DNA from: Bacteroidales bacterium
GTDB lineage: Bacteria; Bacteroidota; Bacteroidia; Bacteroidales; Tenuifilaceae
Assembly: GCA_003818205.1 (NCBI GenBank)
Contig: RPRQ01000017.1
Coordinates: 1-64,000 of the forward strand
Direction of reading: 5' to 3'
Length of the DNA: 64,000 bases
The notes beneath the pieces were generated by a model that was not told where the DNA came from, searched no databases, and saw nothing but the letters and a program-made list of their open reading frames with translations. Shown here piece by piece: positions 52,441-60,907 of this stretch. Numbering within the stretch: the stretch's first letter is position 1; each line of letters starts with the position of its first letter. The position numbers and the translations under genes were made by a program.

Positions 52441-52597
52441 AACTGTAACGTTTAAGAATTAGACTAATAAGTAATTTTTAAAATATTTTCATAAACTTAC
52501 CTATTTAATATATATTATCAAATTCTATTTCATAAATGATACAAATTAGATATTCTATACTATATCGTTAATTATTGAGACGCTCATGTTGGGGGTT

Positions 52598-52666
52598 CGG
52601 GGGATACCCCCGACAAGATAGCGTGTGAACGAGACAATTTTTGTTGTCCGTTCACACGCTATCTTG
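52598..52666. repeat. Long perfect inverted repeat beside a GC-rich hairpin
   Basis: CGGGGG-ATA-CCCCCG (52598-52612) is followed at once by an 18-bp perfect inverted repeat, CAAGATAGCGTGTGAACG (52614-52631) and its complement (52649-52666), whose spacer has further pairing (GACAA / TTGTC). It sits where the gene content changes from the RiPP locus to the signalling locus. It could be a bidirectional terminator, a transposon end or a recombination site. Confidence 0.7.
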
Positions 52667-52736
52667 CTAAGCTGGAGTCCCACTATTAATCCATTGAACA
52701 ATAGTTCAGAGTTTACCTTCAACGTAGCAGGGAAGA

Positions 52737-53372
52737 CTATTCCTTAATCCGCCAACCATCATCGTATAGGATCATCGTGGATGTATAGAGCTTGCTCTCT
52801 ATTTTCGCTTCGCCAATAAGTTTTCTGACGTATTGCTCGCTCCTATCAAAGGCTTTATACTCCTTCGATTTTGAAATATCGGCTGGTCGTTCCTTCCAAA
52901 CATTTCCGAAATTCCAGACCTCAGTAATATCGTGTAGCAGCTCCTGCCCATCGGTTTGATCCTTGAATACCCAATAGAAATTTGTAGGGAAACCACTTGT
53001 TCTCTTCTCTATCGGCTTTAGGGTCAAAAGACGTTTTTTTAAGGATTGCATGGCTGAAAGCCATTTTTCCAATTCCTGCGGTCTTGCTACAGCAATGTCT
53101 TTCCATTCAACTTTAACCTCAACGTCTGATATCTTTTGTATCCCCAAAATCTCAATGGAATACGAGTAGAAGACTTCATTCTTAATATCTAAGAATTCTG
53201 GCTTACTCGATAGGGTCTCTAATAATCTGGAGTTTTTGGCATAATACTCCTCGTACTTTTCTAGAATTATCCTTTTTGCTTTACTGCGCCTAAGCTCACC
53301 ATGCCCACACCCTGCTATTGTTGAGCCTATTATTAGAATAAGGATTACTTGATGTATTGTTTTCATTTTCAT
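52737..53372 (-). CDS. Hypothetical lipoprotein
   Basis: 211 residues with a lipoprotein signal (lipobox STIAGC) and an alpha/beta mature domain ending in TSTMILYDDGWRIKE, a strand pattern seen in small NTF2-like or DUF4878-type lipoproteins, though I cannot assign one. Two Met residues at the start leave the exact start uncertain by two codons. It is 138 bases after the outer-membrane protein gene on the same strand and is the last gene of the signalling locus. Confidence 0.65.
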   Translation of the reverse strand: MKMKTIHQVILILIIGSTIAGCGHGELRRSKAKRIILEKYEEYYAKNSRLLETLSSKPEFLDIKNEVFYSYSIEILGIQKISDVEVKVEWKDIAVARPQELEKWLSAMQSLKKRLLTLKPIEKRTSGFPTNFYWVFKDQTDGQELLHDITEVWNFGNVWKERPADISKSKEYKAFDRSEQYVRKLIGEAKIESKLYTSTMILYDDGWRIKE

Positions 53373-53510
53373 TATTTCTTATTGCTTACTCATATGGCTT
53401 TTGGGTTTCGCCCCGTTTTTTAGAGTGGGTTCTGATCTCCACTTTTTCATGTTCCTCGCTACATGAAAACTCTAATGTTTTGGCGGCTTATTTCATAAGT
53501 CTAATCGCAT

Positions 53511-54197
53511 CTAAAATCCATAGCTTAATAAAGCTTCTACTCGGTATATTGAGCGATTTATGGCGAAATTGTTTAAATGCTCTGTATCTGCCCAGTATTT
53601 ACCATACATTGAATTGTTACTATCATACTTCACAGGGGATATAGCAGCTTTTCCTATTAACCAAAGTCTTTTTGACAGCTTAATATTAAGACAACATCCA
53701 ACATCAAATGCTAAAAGGGAATTACCATAATCTTTTTTAAGCCGTTTGCCTACCTCTATATCATTCCAATACCTGATCAATTCACCATCACCGATGGTTT
53801 CGTTAATATTATCATCTTTGAATTGAGCAACGTCAAAACGAACACCCGCAAAAAGCACAAAATGGAAACCTCGTAACAAGTAAAATTCCTGAGCAAGCCC
53901 AGCATCGTAAGAAATTATTTTTGTATCGGAGCTGTGCTCCTTATCCTTAAAGATAAATGGCCTATCAAATGAGATTTCCTGATAACCTATATCAAAATAT
54001 AGCCTTGTTCCAGATCTACCAGAACTAGTGGTCGCAAATCGCAAATTACCGCCACACACTATTCCGTGTGTTCCGTAGCCGGCAAATAAATTAAATTTCG
54101 GGGCTGTGTTCTTATCAGTTACATTCTGACCGAATAGGCTCACAGCGCATAAAACAGAAGTGCTGAAAAGAATTAATCTGTAAATTTTGTTTTTCAT
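53511..54197 (-). CDS. Outer-membrane beta-barrel-like protein
   Basis: 228 residues: signal peptide (MKNKIYRLILFSTSVLCAVSLFGQ) and alternating amphipathic strands (LYFDIGYQEISF, FHFVLFAGVRFDVAQF, SLLAFDVGCCLNIKL, LWLIGKAAISPV) ending in LLSYGF, with a C-terminal aromatic as expected for OmpW/OmpX-sized barrels. Role unknown. It begins 12 bases after the TIR-like gene, so it is in the caspase-TIR operon, an odd partner for cytoplasmic effectors. Confidence 0.7.
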   Translation of the reverse strand: MKNKIYRLILFSTSVLCAVSLFGQNVTDKNTAPKFNLFAGYGTHGIVCGGNLRFATTSSGRSGTRLYFDIGYQEISFDRPFIFKDKEHSSDTKIISYDAGLAQEFYLLRGFHFVLFAGVRFDVAQFKDDNINETIGDGELIRYWNDIEVGKRLKKDYGNSLLAFDVGCCLNIKLSKRLWLIGKAAISPVKYDSNNSMYGKYWADTEHLNNFAINRSIYRVEALLSYGF

Positions 54198-54209
54198 ATT
54201 TTACAATAA

Positions 54210-54581
54210 TTAAATAAAACCTAAAACATTATCCCATGTCCACTCTTTACAAGATATTGAATTCATATTGGCTGGTTTATCTGATGAAGTAGCACCACCT
54301 ATATAAATACCCATCATAGCTATTTTTTCATCTTTAGCGCAATCAATTTCCCATAACTCGCCATTTGCTTTCTTTGTGTTTTTCGAAATCAATGCAATAA
54401 ACGCATCGCATCCCTTAATTTTAGTTCTGCAATTTGTTTTCCATTTTTCATCCCATGGTTGCTTTACCGACATATCAACAAAATCATAAGGAACATATTT
54501 ATTTTTTGCCTGCCCGGTAAACAATATTTTTGTTGTTTCATCCTCGATAGCAAAGGCTACAAATACTCTTTTATTTGCCAT
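54210..54581 (-). CDS. ThsB-like TIR domain protein (MTH538/DUF1863 family)
   Basis: A single 123-residue TIR-like domain. The order of elements fits the MTH538 TIR-like family that includes Thoeris ThsB: RVFVAFAIEDE at strand A, PYDFVDMSV, the SVKQPWDEKWK loop, KIKGCDAFIALISKNTKK, and the putative catalytic Glu78 in GELWEIDCA. ThsB proteins make an NAD-derived signal in response to phage. No ThsA-like partner is in the window, so this is not a standard Thoeris. It lies 19 bases after the caspase gene in the same operon. Confidence 0.82.
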   Translation of the reverse strand: MANKRVFVAFAIEDETTKILFTGQAKNKYVPYDFVDMSVKQPWDEKWKTNCRTKIKGCDAFIALISKNTKKANGELWEIDCAKDEKIAMMGIYIGGATSSDKPANMNSISCKEWTWDNVLGFI

Positions 54582-54600
54582 TTTAATTAGTTTTTAATCG

Positions 54601-55569
54601 TTAGATTTTGTTGTCTTTCACTAATCTCCAGTAGTGATATCCAAGACTTGTAAGTTTACATGCCTTTGAATTCATTGCCGCGAAATACATAAATTGTTCT
54701 TCAACAGGTACAACAAGTCCAATACTTTGCAATTTTTGAAGATTCTTAAATATTGTTACATTCTTACGTTTTGCATATGGTTTAACTACTTTATGCTCAA
54801 TTTGCAAAGTATTTGTATCTTCATAGGATGGGTCTAAAAAGTAGAGTTCTGTAGGAGATGGGAAATATTCAGCCAATTTTCGTATAATATCTATTGGAAC
54901 TTGAGGGATCACGGTTCTTAATGATATAAATCTTGTAATATTTGTTTTAAAAACAGGACGTTGATCCCACGCTCCCAAGGCCTGATCGATGTACGCATAA
55001 ACACTACCCGGTGTAATATGGCCATTAAGGTCTGCTGCCCCCCCCAGTAAAGCATCAAGCAACAAATTCGTAAAAACGCCATGTCCGTTAATTTCTAAAG
55101 ATGTCTCGCTATCCCTACTGGCAGTAAGAATTGAAACCCCTTCAGCTATGTGAGCAGATCGGTCTCCAGTAATTTTGGGAGAACCAAATGCCCCAGAATA
55201 ACAACAATCAAGAACAATTACCCGGTTTTCTGCTTTAGATTCATTTGCAATAGCAAGTATTTCATCCATCGAAACCCCTTCATCGTTTCGCTTATAATCA
55301 GGCGTTACGATATATCCACCGATGTCATTAATAAAACCATGTCCAGAAAAATAGAATAGTGCAGTTTCATTTTTCCCTTTAAATAATTCGATAATTAAAC
55401 TTTTTAACTCACCTTTTGTTGGAACATCTGTTTTTAGTTTCACATCGTAATTCGGAGAACCATTACCATTCTTTTCAATGATACTGGCAAACGCTTCCGC
55501 ATCATTAACACACCCGCTAAGAGGTGCGCTGGGGTATTTATTTATACCAATAACAAGTGCTTTCTTCAT
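54601..55569 (-). CDS. Caspase-like peptidase (C14 family)
   Basis: 322 residues. The N-terminal 210 are a caspase fold with the start KKALVIGINKYP, catalytic His77 in YFSGHGF and catalytic Cys123 in VLDCCYSG. The C-terminal 110 residues (RKLAEYFPSPTELYFLDPS...) look like a separate helical, perhaps winged-helix, domain. In bacterial conflict systems such proteases are activated effectors that cleave cell proteins. It is the first gene of the caspase-TIR-OMP run and follows DUF4407 with a 181-base gap, so it may have its own promoter. Confidence 0.88.
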   Translation of the reverse strand: MKKALVIGINKYPSAPLSGCVNDAEAFASIIEKNGNGSPNYDVKLKTDVPTKGELKSLIIELFKGKNETALFYFSGHGFINDIGGYIVTPDYKRNDEGVSMDEILAIANESKAENRVIVLDCCYSGAFGSPKITGDRSAHIAEGVSILTASRDSETSLEINGHGVFTNLLLDALLGGAADLNGHITPGSVYAYIDQALGAWDQRPVFKTNITRFISLRTVIPQVPIDIIRKLAEYFPSPTELYFLDPSYEDTNTLQIEHKVVKPYAKRKNVTIFKNLQKLQSIGLVVPVEEQFMYFAAMNSKACKLTSLGYHYWRLVKDNKI

Positions 55570-55750
55570 ACTTCAAAATTGTTTTTATTTATACTTTTTA
55601 TTGCAAAAAAAATAGAGCGAACCATTATAAGATGAATTAGTTCCTTATTAGTTTGTAAAAATCCTTTTCAGTGAGAATAATAAATATGCATGTATAGATT
55701 GCCATTTTTTATTTGAATGTATAATTTGAATCAGTCATCATCTTAAGTTT

Positions 55751-56983
55751 TCACTGTTTCTTAATATCAAATAATTCTTCAGTTTTTAAACTTTTTATTA
55801 TCTCTTCATACATTTGCTGTACACAACTTTCATTCGCCAATTTCTGTAATCGATTATAATATTGTTTTTCAATCACCGTTAAGTCAAATTCTGTTTTTTC
55901 TTTCCATATTCTATTTTTAATTTGTTCATCGTAGACAACTTCACCATTGTATTGGGATATCTTTCTTTTTGCCTCTACTCTTTTTTCATATTCTTGAAAA
56001 TCGGAATTGTCTTGAATATTTTTGATGTTTTCTTTTTCATGGGCTTCTAATAGTTCTTCATACAATCCTTTTGTTTGTGAGAACTTAACTAATACTGGTG
56101 CCGTTTCAATGAGAATAAAAATAAGAGTCAAAAAGATATTGACGAATTTTAGTATTGTTGTTTTGCTAGTTAAACTGGATAGAGCTTCAATTTCTGCTAA
56201 TGGACCTTCGTAACCTTCCGCCTCTTCTTTAATTGAACTACTTTTTCGGTCAACTTTCTTTTGTAAGTCTTGCCAATCTTTATCAATATTATTAATTCTT
56301 AACTTCACTTTTTTATTCAACTCTTCGTATTCTTCTTTAACTTGAATTCGAATACTGTCTTTCCTCTCAGCTTCTTTACCATAACCTTGCCTTCCCGTTG
56401 TGGTAACTGAGCCTTTTCCATTTACTTCATTGTAATAGTCTTCTTCACTGCGTTTCCATTCTCTTCTCTTTTTTGAGATCATGCTATCTAGTTGATTTCT
56501 TTCATTTTCAAATCGTCTGGTTGTAGAATCAATTTGAGCAATTTCTGTGTTTGAACTTAGCATTTCATTATGCTTTTGATTTCTTATATTGACCATCTCT
56601 GTTTCTATTTCATGCTCAAACAGTTTTAATTCCAAAGGCTTAGCTACAACAATGCCGAGACAGATTGCTAGAAATATTCTGGGAAGTGCATTGATGTACT
56701 TTCTATTTGCATTAAAATCCATACTTGTTACTAAATATCGATCAAGCGAAAAAATAACAAGGCCCCAAAAAATTCCAAACAAAATTGCTAAAAGTGCTTG
56801 TTTAAATGCAGCAAAGAAAAAATAGCCTCCAGAAAGACTAGCCATTAATGCAGTGATTAAAAGTATTGTTCCCATTGTAGAATACTTTGTAACTTGAGTC
56901 GGACACTTTTCCATTATATGCAAACTGGCTCCTGCACATTTGCATAAAAAAGCAGTAAAGGGTTTAATTTTATTTATTTCCAT
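55751..56983 (-). CDS. DUF4407 membrane protein with coiled coil
   Basis: 410 residues. Transmembrane helices lie around residues 38-60, 65-87, 98-115 and 280-298, and a long acidic/basic coiled coil (about 125-265) sits between the third and fourth. The sequence pattern (STMGTILLITALMASLSGGYFF, SLDRYLVTSMDF) is that of DUF4407. The family has no established function but often sits near signalling genes. Its start overlaps the kinase gene end by 14 bases, so it is part of that operon and probably anchors the system to the membrane. Confidence 0.85.
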   Translation of the reverse strand: MEINKIKPFTAFLCKCAGASLHIMEKCPTQVTKYSTMGTILLITALMASLSGGYFFFAAFKQALLAILFGIFWGLVIFSLDRYLVTSMDFNANRKYINALPRIFLAICLGIVVAKPLELKLFEHEIETEMVNIRNQKHNEMLSSNTEIAQIDSTTRRFENERNQLDSMISKKRREWKRSEEDYYNEVNGKGSVTTTGRQGYGKEAERKDSIRIQVKEEYEELNKKVKLRINNIDKDWQDLQKKVDRKSSSIKEEAEGYEGPLAEIEALSSLTSKTTILKFVNIFLTLIFILIETAPVLVKFSQTKGLYEELLEAHEKENIKNIQDNSDFQEYEKRVEAKRKISQYNGEVVYDEQIKNRIWKEKTEFDLTVIEKQYYNRLQKLANESCVQQMYEEIIKSLKTEELFDIKKQ

Positions 56984-59084
56984 GGCATTGAAATTTAAGT
57001 TGATTAAATATTTCTGGACTTATTTCGAAACTATATATGCTCTCGGCAGGCTCTTTATTGAAAAGACTATCAGGAGGTGTTATATTGAATAACATAGATA
57101 AACTAATCGCTTTTGATGTTTTAACTCCAAATAACGATGTAGCCGTTAACGTAAATACATTCTGATCGGTTAAACAGATTTCAGTCTCATTTTTGTTAGA
57201 GACCTCCCCAGGGAAAGGCAAAATATAAATATGCTCTGCATCAATTACCTCCCACGAGAGTTTAAAAATATTATCAAAAAGATCAATTGCTTCATATTCG
57301 AATTTTTCAATAATTGGAGGTTTTTTTGATACATTAACTGTAAGGCTTTTCTCAGTTTTAATACCAAAAAAACTTTCAGCCAATAATGTATAAGTTGTTA
57401 TGTCCAAAGGTTTAACTTCAATATCTGTTTTGCCAGTAATATCATTGTTGCCCGGGTTTAGAATAAGTAGATGCGCATTTTCAACTTGCCATTGTAGTTT
57501 TATTGGATTACTGTTCAACCTTATAGAATTATCTGATTTAAATTCCTTTATAATAGGCGGTTGGTCAGATATACTTATGGAGAGGCTCTTTTGGCATTCA
57601 TATCCGAAGAAGTTTTTGGCAATTAACGTATAAGTTGTATCAACCATTGGTTCAACCTCAACACTGGTTTTCCCATCAACATTAATATTTCCCGGATTCA
57701 GTATTAGTTCACTGCAATTATCCACATTCCATGAAAGTTTTATCGGAGAGGCAACAGTTCTAATCGATTCATCCGATTTAAATGCAATTATTTCAGGAGG
57801 TTGTTTGGAGATTTTTACTTCCAATTCCATTTTATGCTCTCCACAGTAGTTTTTTGCAATAAGTGCATAAAGTGTATCTGTAACAGGGCTTACATTATAA
57901 CTATCCATACCAGTAACATTAACATTACCAGGTTGGAGGATTAACTCTTCCTCATATTTTACAATCCAATGAAGTTTAACAGAATCCAAATTGATTCTTA
58001 CTTTCTTATTACTTGTAAAAACAACTATTTGAGGTGAATTCTGAATTTTTTGTAGAGCGTATTTCCAAGTACCATATAAACTTCGCATGGCAGGACTAGA
58101 GTATCCGTCATTAAAAGTAGTTTCGAATATCTTTTTGATTTCAACTGATATATTCTGTTTATACCATGAAACAAACTGATTATAAAATGATTCGTTGTCC
58201 TTGTTGAAATAATCTTCATTTGGATTTATATTTGGCCATTGGTTTTTCGAGAAATAATCAGCGATTGTTTCTGGAGCGGTATTTGAAAGCATAAAAAATG
58301 GGTGGGAAGAGCAAATAAGATAGAAAATGGCCACTGTGATAGACCACCTATCGGAATTCAAGTTCACATTTATTTCTTGCTGCTCATGAATGGATTTTCC
58401 AAACTGCCCCATTATCTCAGGGGCTAACCAATCCTGAAATGAACCTAGTGTAGTTGGCTGATCATTGGAACTATCGGCAACTGCACCGCTGTCAAAGTCT
58501 ATTATAACACATTCTTTGGTTGAAGTATTTAAGAAAAGTGCATCCTCCTTTAAATCGGCATGTATATAAAAAATTGAACTTAAAAAATCAAATGCTCTAA
58601 TCAGATGATAGATCATTGGTATTTTGATATCAAAACCCACATGTTGAATAATACTTTTATCCAATGCTTCACTGAAACTTATAAAGCCTAAACTATTTAA
58701 ATTATTTGCGGAGTATCCATAAACCTCTTCACCATTTAATATTCCAATAAAACTGAATTGTGGAACAGCTTTTAATGCGGAGTATTCTTTTATAATTGAA
58801 TCTGTACCATTCTGCCTTACCTCTTGATTTTTGATCTTTAACTTTTTCTGCAATTTCTGAATTGTTTCGTAACCCTTCCTGTGTATATCTCTATTTGGGG
58901 TTAGTATTTTAATAAGTTGATCTACAGAGCATACAGAATTATTTACAGTGTAGCATTTATACACTTTTCCAAAACCACCTTCACCACCGCTGATTATGGT
59001 ATCCGAAATTTCGATTGTCTTTATTACATCAAATTCGACAAGTAATCCAGTTGAAAGTGATGAATTAACTTTAATGGTTTGCAT
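56970..59084 (-). CDS. Ser/Thr protein kinase with four Ig-like repeats
   Basis: 704 residues. The kinase domain (about 18-335) is complete: Gly-rich loop GGEGGFGKVYKC (33-44), Lys59, catalytic loop as HADLKEDALFLN (HAD in place of HRD, about 176), DFD metal loop, and APEIM. Four tandem Ig-like modules of about 80 residues follow (starting near 352, 430, 510 and 590) with the repeated pattern LILNPGN...TTYTLIAKNFFG. There is no transmembrane helix. It overlaps both PP2C (14 bases) and DUF4407 (14 bases), so kinase, phosphatase and membrane protein are made together. Confidence 0.88.
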   Translation of the reverse strand: MQTIKVNSSLSTGLLVEFDVIKTIEISDTIISGGEGGFGKVYKCYTVNNSVCSVDQLIKILTPNRDIHRKGYETIQKLQKKLKIKNQEVRQNGTDSIIKEYSALKAVPQFSFIGILNGEEVYGYSANNLNSLGFISFSEALDKSIIQHVGFDIKIPMIYHLIRAFDFLSSIFYIHADLKEDALFLNTSTKECVIIDFDSGAVADSSNDQPTTLGSFQDWLAPEIMGQFGKSIHEQQEINVNLNSDRWSITVAIFYLICSSHPFFMLSNTAPETIADYFSKNQWPNINPNEDYFNKDNESFYNQFVSWYKQNISVEIKKIFETTFNDGYSSPAMRSLYGTWKYALQKIQNSPQIVVFTSNKKVRINLDSVKLHWIVKYEEELILQPGNVNVTGMDSYNVSPVTDTLYALIAKNYCGEHKMELEVKISKQPPEIIAFKSDESIRTVASPIKLSWNVDNCSELILNPGNINVDGKTSVEVEPMVDTTYTLIAKNFFGYECQKSLSISISDQPPIIKEFKSDNSIRLNSNPIKLQWQVENAHLLILNPGNNDITGKTDIEVKPLDITTYTLLAESFFGIKTEKSLTVNVSKKPPIIEKFEYEAIDLFDNIFKLSWEVIDAEHIYILPFPGEVSNKNETEICLTDQNVFTLTATSLFGVKTSKAISLSMLFNITPPDSLFNKEPAESIYSFEISPEIFNQLKFQCHGNK

Positions 59085-59958
59085 TTTTTTGTCGGTTTTT
59101 GAAATAGGTTAAAGCCTGCCCAGTGATTATTATTCCAAGAGAACAATCATCGTCCATTCCACCTAGTGTTTCTTTAAGTTCTTTTAGATAGTTTTTCATT
59201 GCCAACTCAAGTGTTTCCTTTTTGTAATCCTCATTTTGTAAGACATAAGTTCTTAGCGTTTTTATGAGTTTTAGTAAAGTCTTATTTACTTCTAACCAAA
59301 TATTACCATTACTATCTTTTCCTACATTGTCATGATCTGATGAATATATTCCATCGGAACAAATGATGATTATATCTCCAAACTCTAGATTGTCCTTTGT
59401 AAATTCAATAATACTTGGAGAATACTGCTTTGGGGATGCTCCGTAAGAAAGATACTTATACAAGGCCTCTTTGCCGTTTTCAGGAACCGTATGGGGGTTA
59501 AGATAATTTTTTAAGCACCATGGTAGATAATAAATATCCTCGGGAAAATCAATAAAATTTCCTTTCAGGTGTAAAATTGCTCCATTACCAGAATAACCTA
59601 TTTTAAAGAAATCTTGGGTTTCAATAGCACAAATGGAGGTTGTTCCATACGCATTTTCAGGAATTTTCTGATTTTCATCTAAGTTTTTATTTATATCGTA
59701 ATCGAGTGACTTTGCCAACTTTTCAAAAAGAGGCTGTAACTCTACTTCTTTTATAGTTTCTGCTTTCTTAAAATAGTCCTTTATACTTTTTATAATAGCA
59801 CTTGATGCCAACTCTGCTTTATCAAACGATCCAAGACCATCTGCTATTGCTATTAAATTAGCCCCGATAGAATCATTCCTTGAATTACAATCCCAATCCT
59901 GATTTACAGGTTTGACCGTTTCTCGTAGACTAACTACAATACTTCTTGATGTATCCAT
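59071..59958 (-). CDS. PP2C-type protein phosphatase
   Basis: 295 residues of the metal-dependent PP2C/PPM family: NQDWDC, IADGLGSFDKAELAS (first metal Asp), YGTTSICAIE, IGYSGNGAIL, IIICSDGIYSSD, and MDDDCSLGIII for the last metal Asp. It should reverse phosphorylation by the kinase encoded next. One base separates it from the vWA gene, and it overlaps the kinase gene by 14 bases, so the three are one translational unit. Confidence 0.9.
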   Translation of the reverse strand: MDTSRSIVVSLRETVKPVNQDWDCNSRNDSIGANLIAIADGLGSFDKAELASSAIIKSIKDYFKKAETIKEVELQPLFEKLAKSLDYDINKNLDENQKIPENAYGTTSICAIETQDFFKIGYSGNGAILHLKGNFIDFPEDIYYLPWCLKNYLNPHTVPENGKEALYKYLSYGASPKQYSPSIIEFTKDNLEFGDIIIICSDGIYSSDHDNVGKDSNGNIWLEVNKTLLKLIKTLRTYVLQNEDYKKETLELAMKNYLKELKETLGGMDDDCSLGIIITGQALTYFKNRQKNANH

Positions 59959-59959
59959 T

Positions 59960-60886
59960 TTAATTAATTTTTACGCCTGATGCTCTTGATATAGACCTCA
60001 CAAAAAAGTTGCGCAAAGTTTCAGGATCATAAGTTCTCGTGAATCCCAAGATAGGATCCGATGCAATCTCTTTCATCAACTCTTCTGCTGCTGTATTTTT
60101 ATCCCCAGTGTGAGATAAAAAAGTAGTACAGATACTTACTTTCTCCATTCTTTTAATGGAATTAGCAACTCCCTGAGTTTTATCTGGCTGATGGCACTCC
60201 CCATCTGATAACAGAAGGATAATTACCGAGTGCGGGATGCCGCTTGTTGGATTTGAAAGAAAAGCCTCGGCTATCTTTTGGGCCTCTTCCAAACCAGAAT
60301 GAATGTAAGTGCCACCTCCATGATTTATAGTAGGATCATAATTCCCATTTTCATTTATATTTTTTAATGGAGTTGTGTTGGTTTGTACTGATGCTGTGAA
60401 ATCAAAAGAGATAACAGAGAAAGAAAAATTATTTTTCTTTCGGCTTACTTTGAACCGGGTTAATACATCGCGTATTGCCATATTAACAGCATCTTTTTTC
60501 TTGATATTTCCGTTGGTTAATTCCTCCATGGAGCCGCTCCCATCCATTACAAATATTCCTAACTGATGAAACTGTTGAGGAGAACTTGTATCTGTTGGAG
60601 GTACAAGAGGCTCTATTTTTTTGGAGGAAGAGTTGTTGGGGCTCGAATTATCGAGGCTTAAATAGAGTTTTGAGCCATCACGAACATTGAGTTCATAAAA
60701 TTTTTTGCTGCTATCGAGAATCTGGCCATATTCTGTTTTCAAAACCACATTCCCATTTAAATTAGCAAATTCATTTTCTTTTAATAGTTGTTCAATGATT
60801 TCTGATACTATATCATTGGAATCAACTGAACCATTATAACAAGAATTATTTATCTCGTTTATAAATTCAATTTTTATCTCACTCAT
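59960..60886 (-). CDS. Ubiquitin-like/von Willebrand A domain protein
   Basis: 308 residues. Residues 1-78 have the strand order of a ubiquitin-like beta-grasp domain of the EsaB/YukD type (KIEFINEI... then GSKLYLSL), followed by a Ser/Pro linker and a vWA domain with a complete metal site: D115-G-S117-G-S119, the Thr in HGGGTYIHSGL and the Asp in LLLSDGECHQ. The vWA part resembles TerY. In the TerY-P triad, a vWA protein, a PP2C phosphatase and a kinase work together; the same trio is here. It lies 21 bases after the SPFH-like gene. Confidence 0.88.
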   Translation of the reverse strand: MSEIKIEFINEINNSCYNGSVDSNDIVSEIIEQLLKENEFANLNGNVVLKTEYGQILDSSKKFYELNVRDGSKLYLSLDNSSPNNSSSKKIEPLVPPTDTSSPQQFHQLGIFVMDGSGSMEELTNGNIKKKDAVNMAIRDVLTRFKVSRKKNNFSFSVISFDFTASVQTNTTPLKNINENGNYDPTINHGGGTYIHSGLEEAQKIAEAFLSNPTSGIPHSVIILLLSDGECHQPDKTQGVANSIKRMEKVSICTTFLSHTGDKNTAAEELMKEIASDPILGFTRTYDPETLRNFFVRSISRASGVKIN

Positions 60887-60907
60887 GGGTTATTAATTTT
60901 AAGGTTG

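Noticed and set aside
54210-55569. Calling the TIR/caspase pair a standard Thoeris system
   Set aside because: No ThsA (SIR2-SLOG) gene is present; a caspase-bearing variant is possible but unproved.
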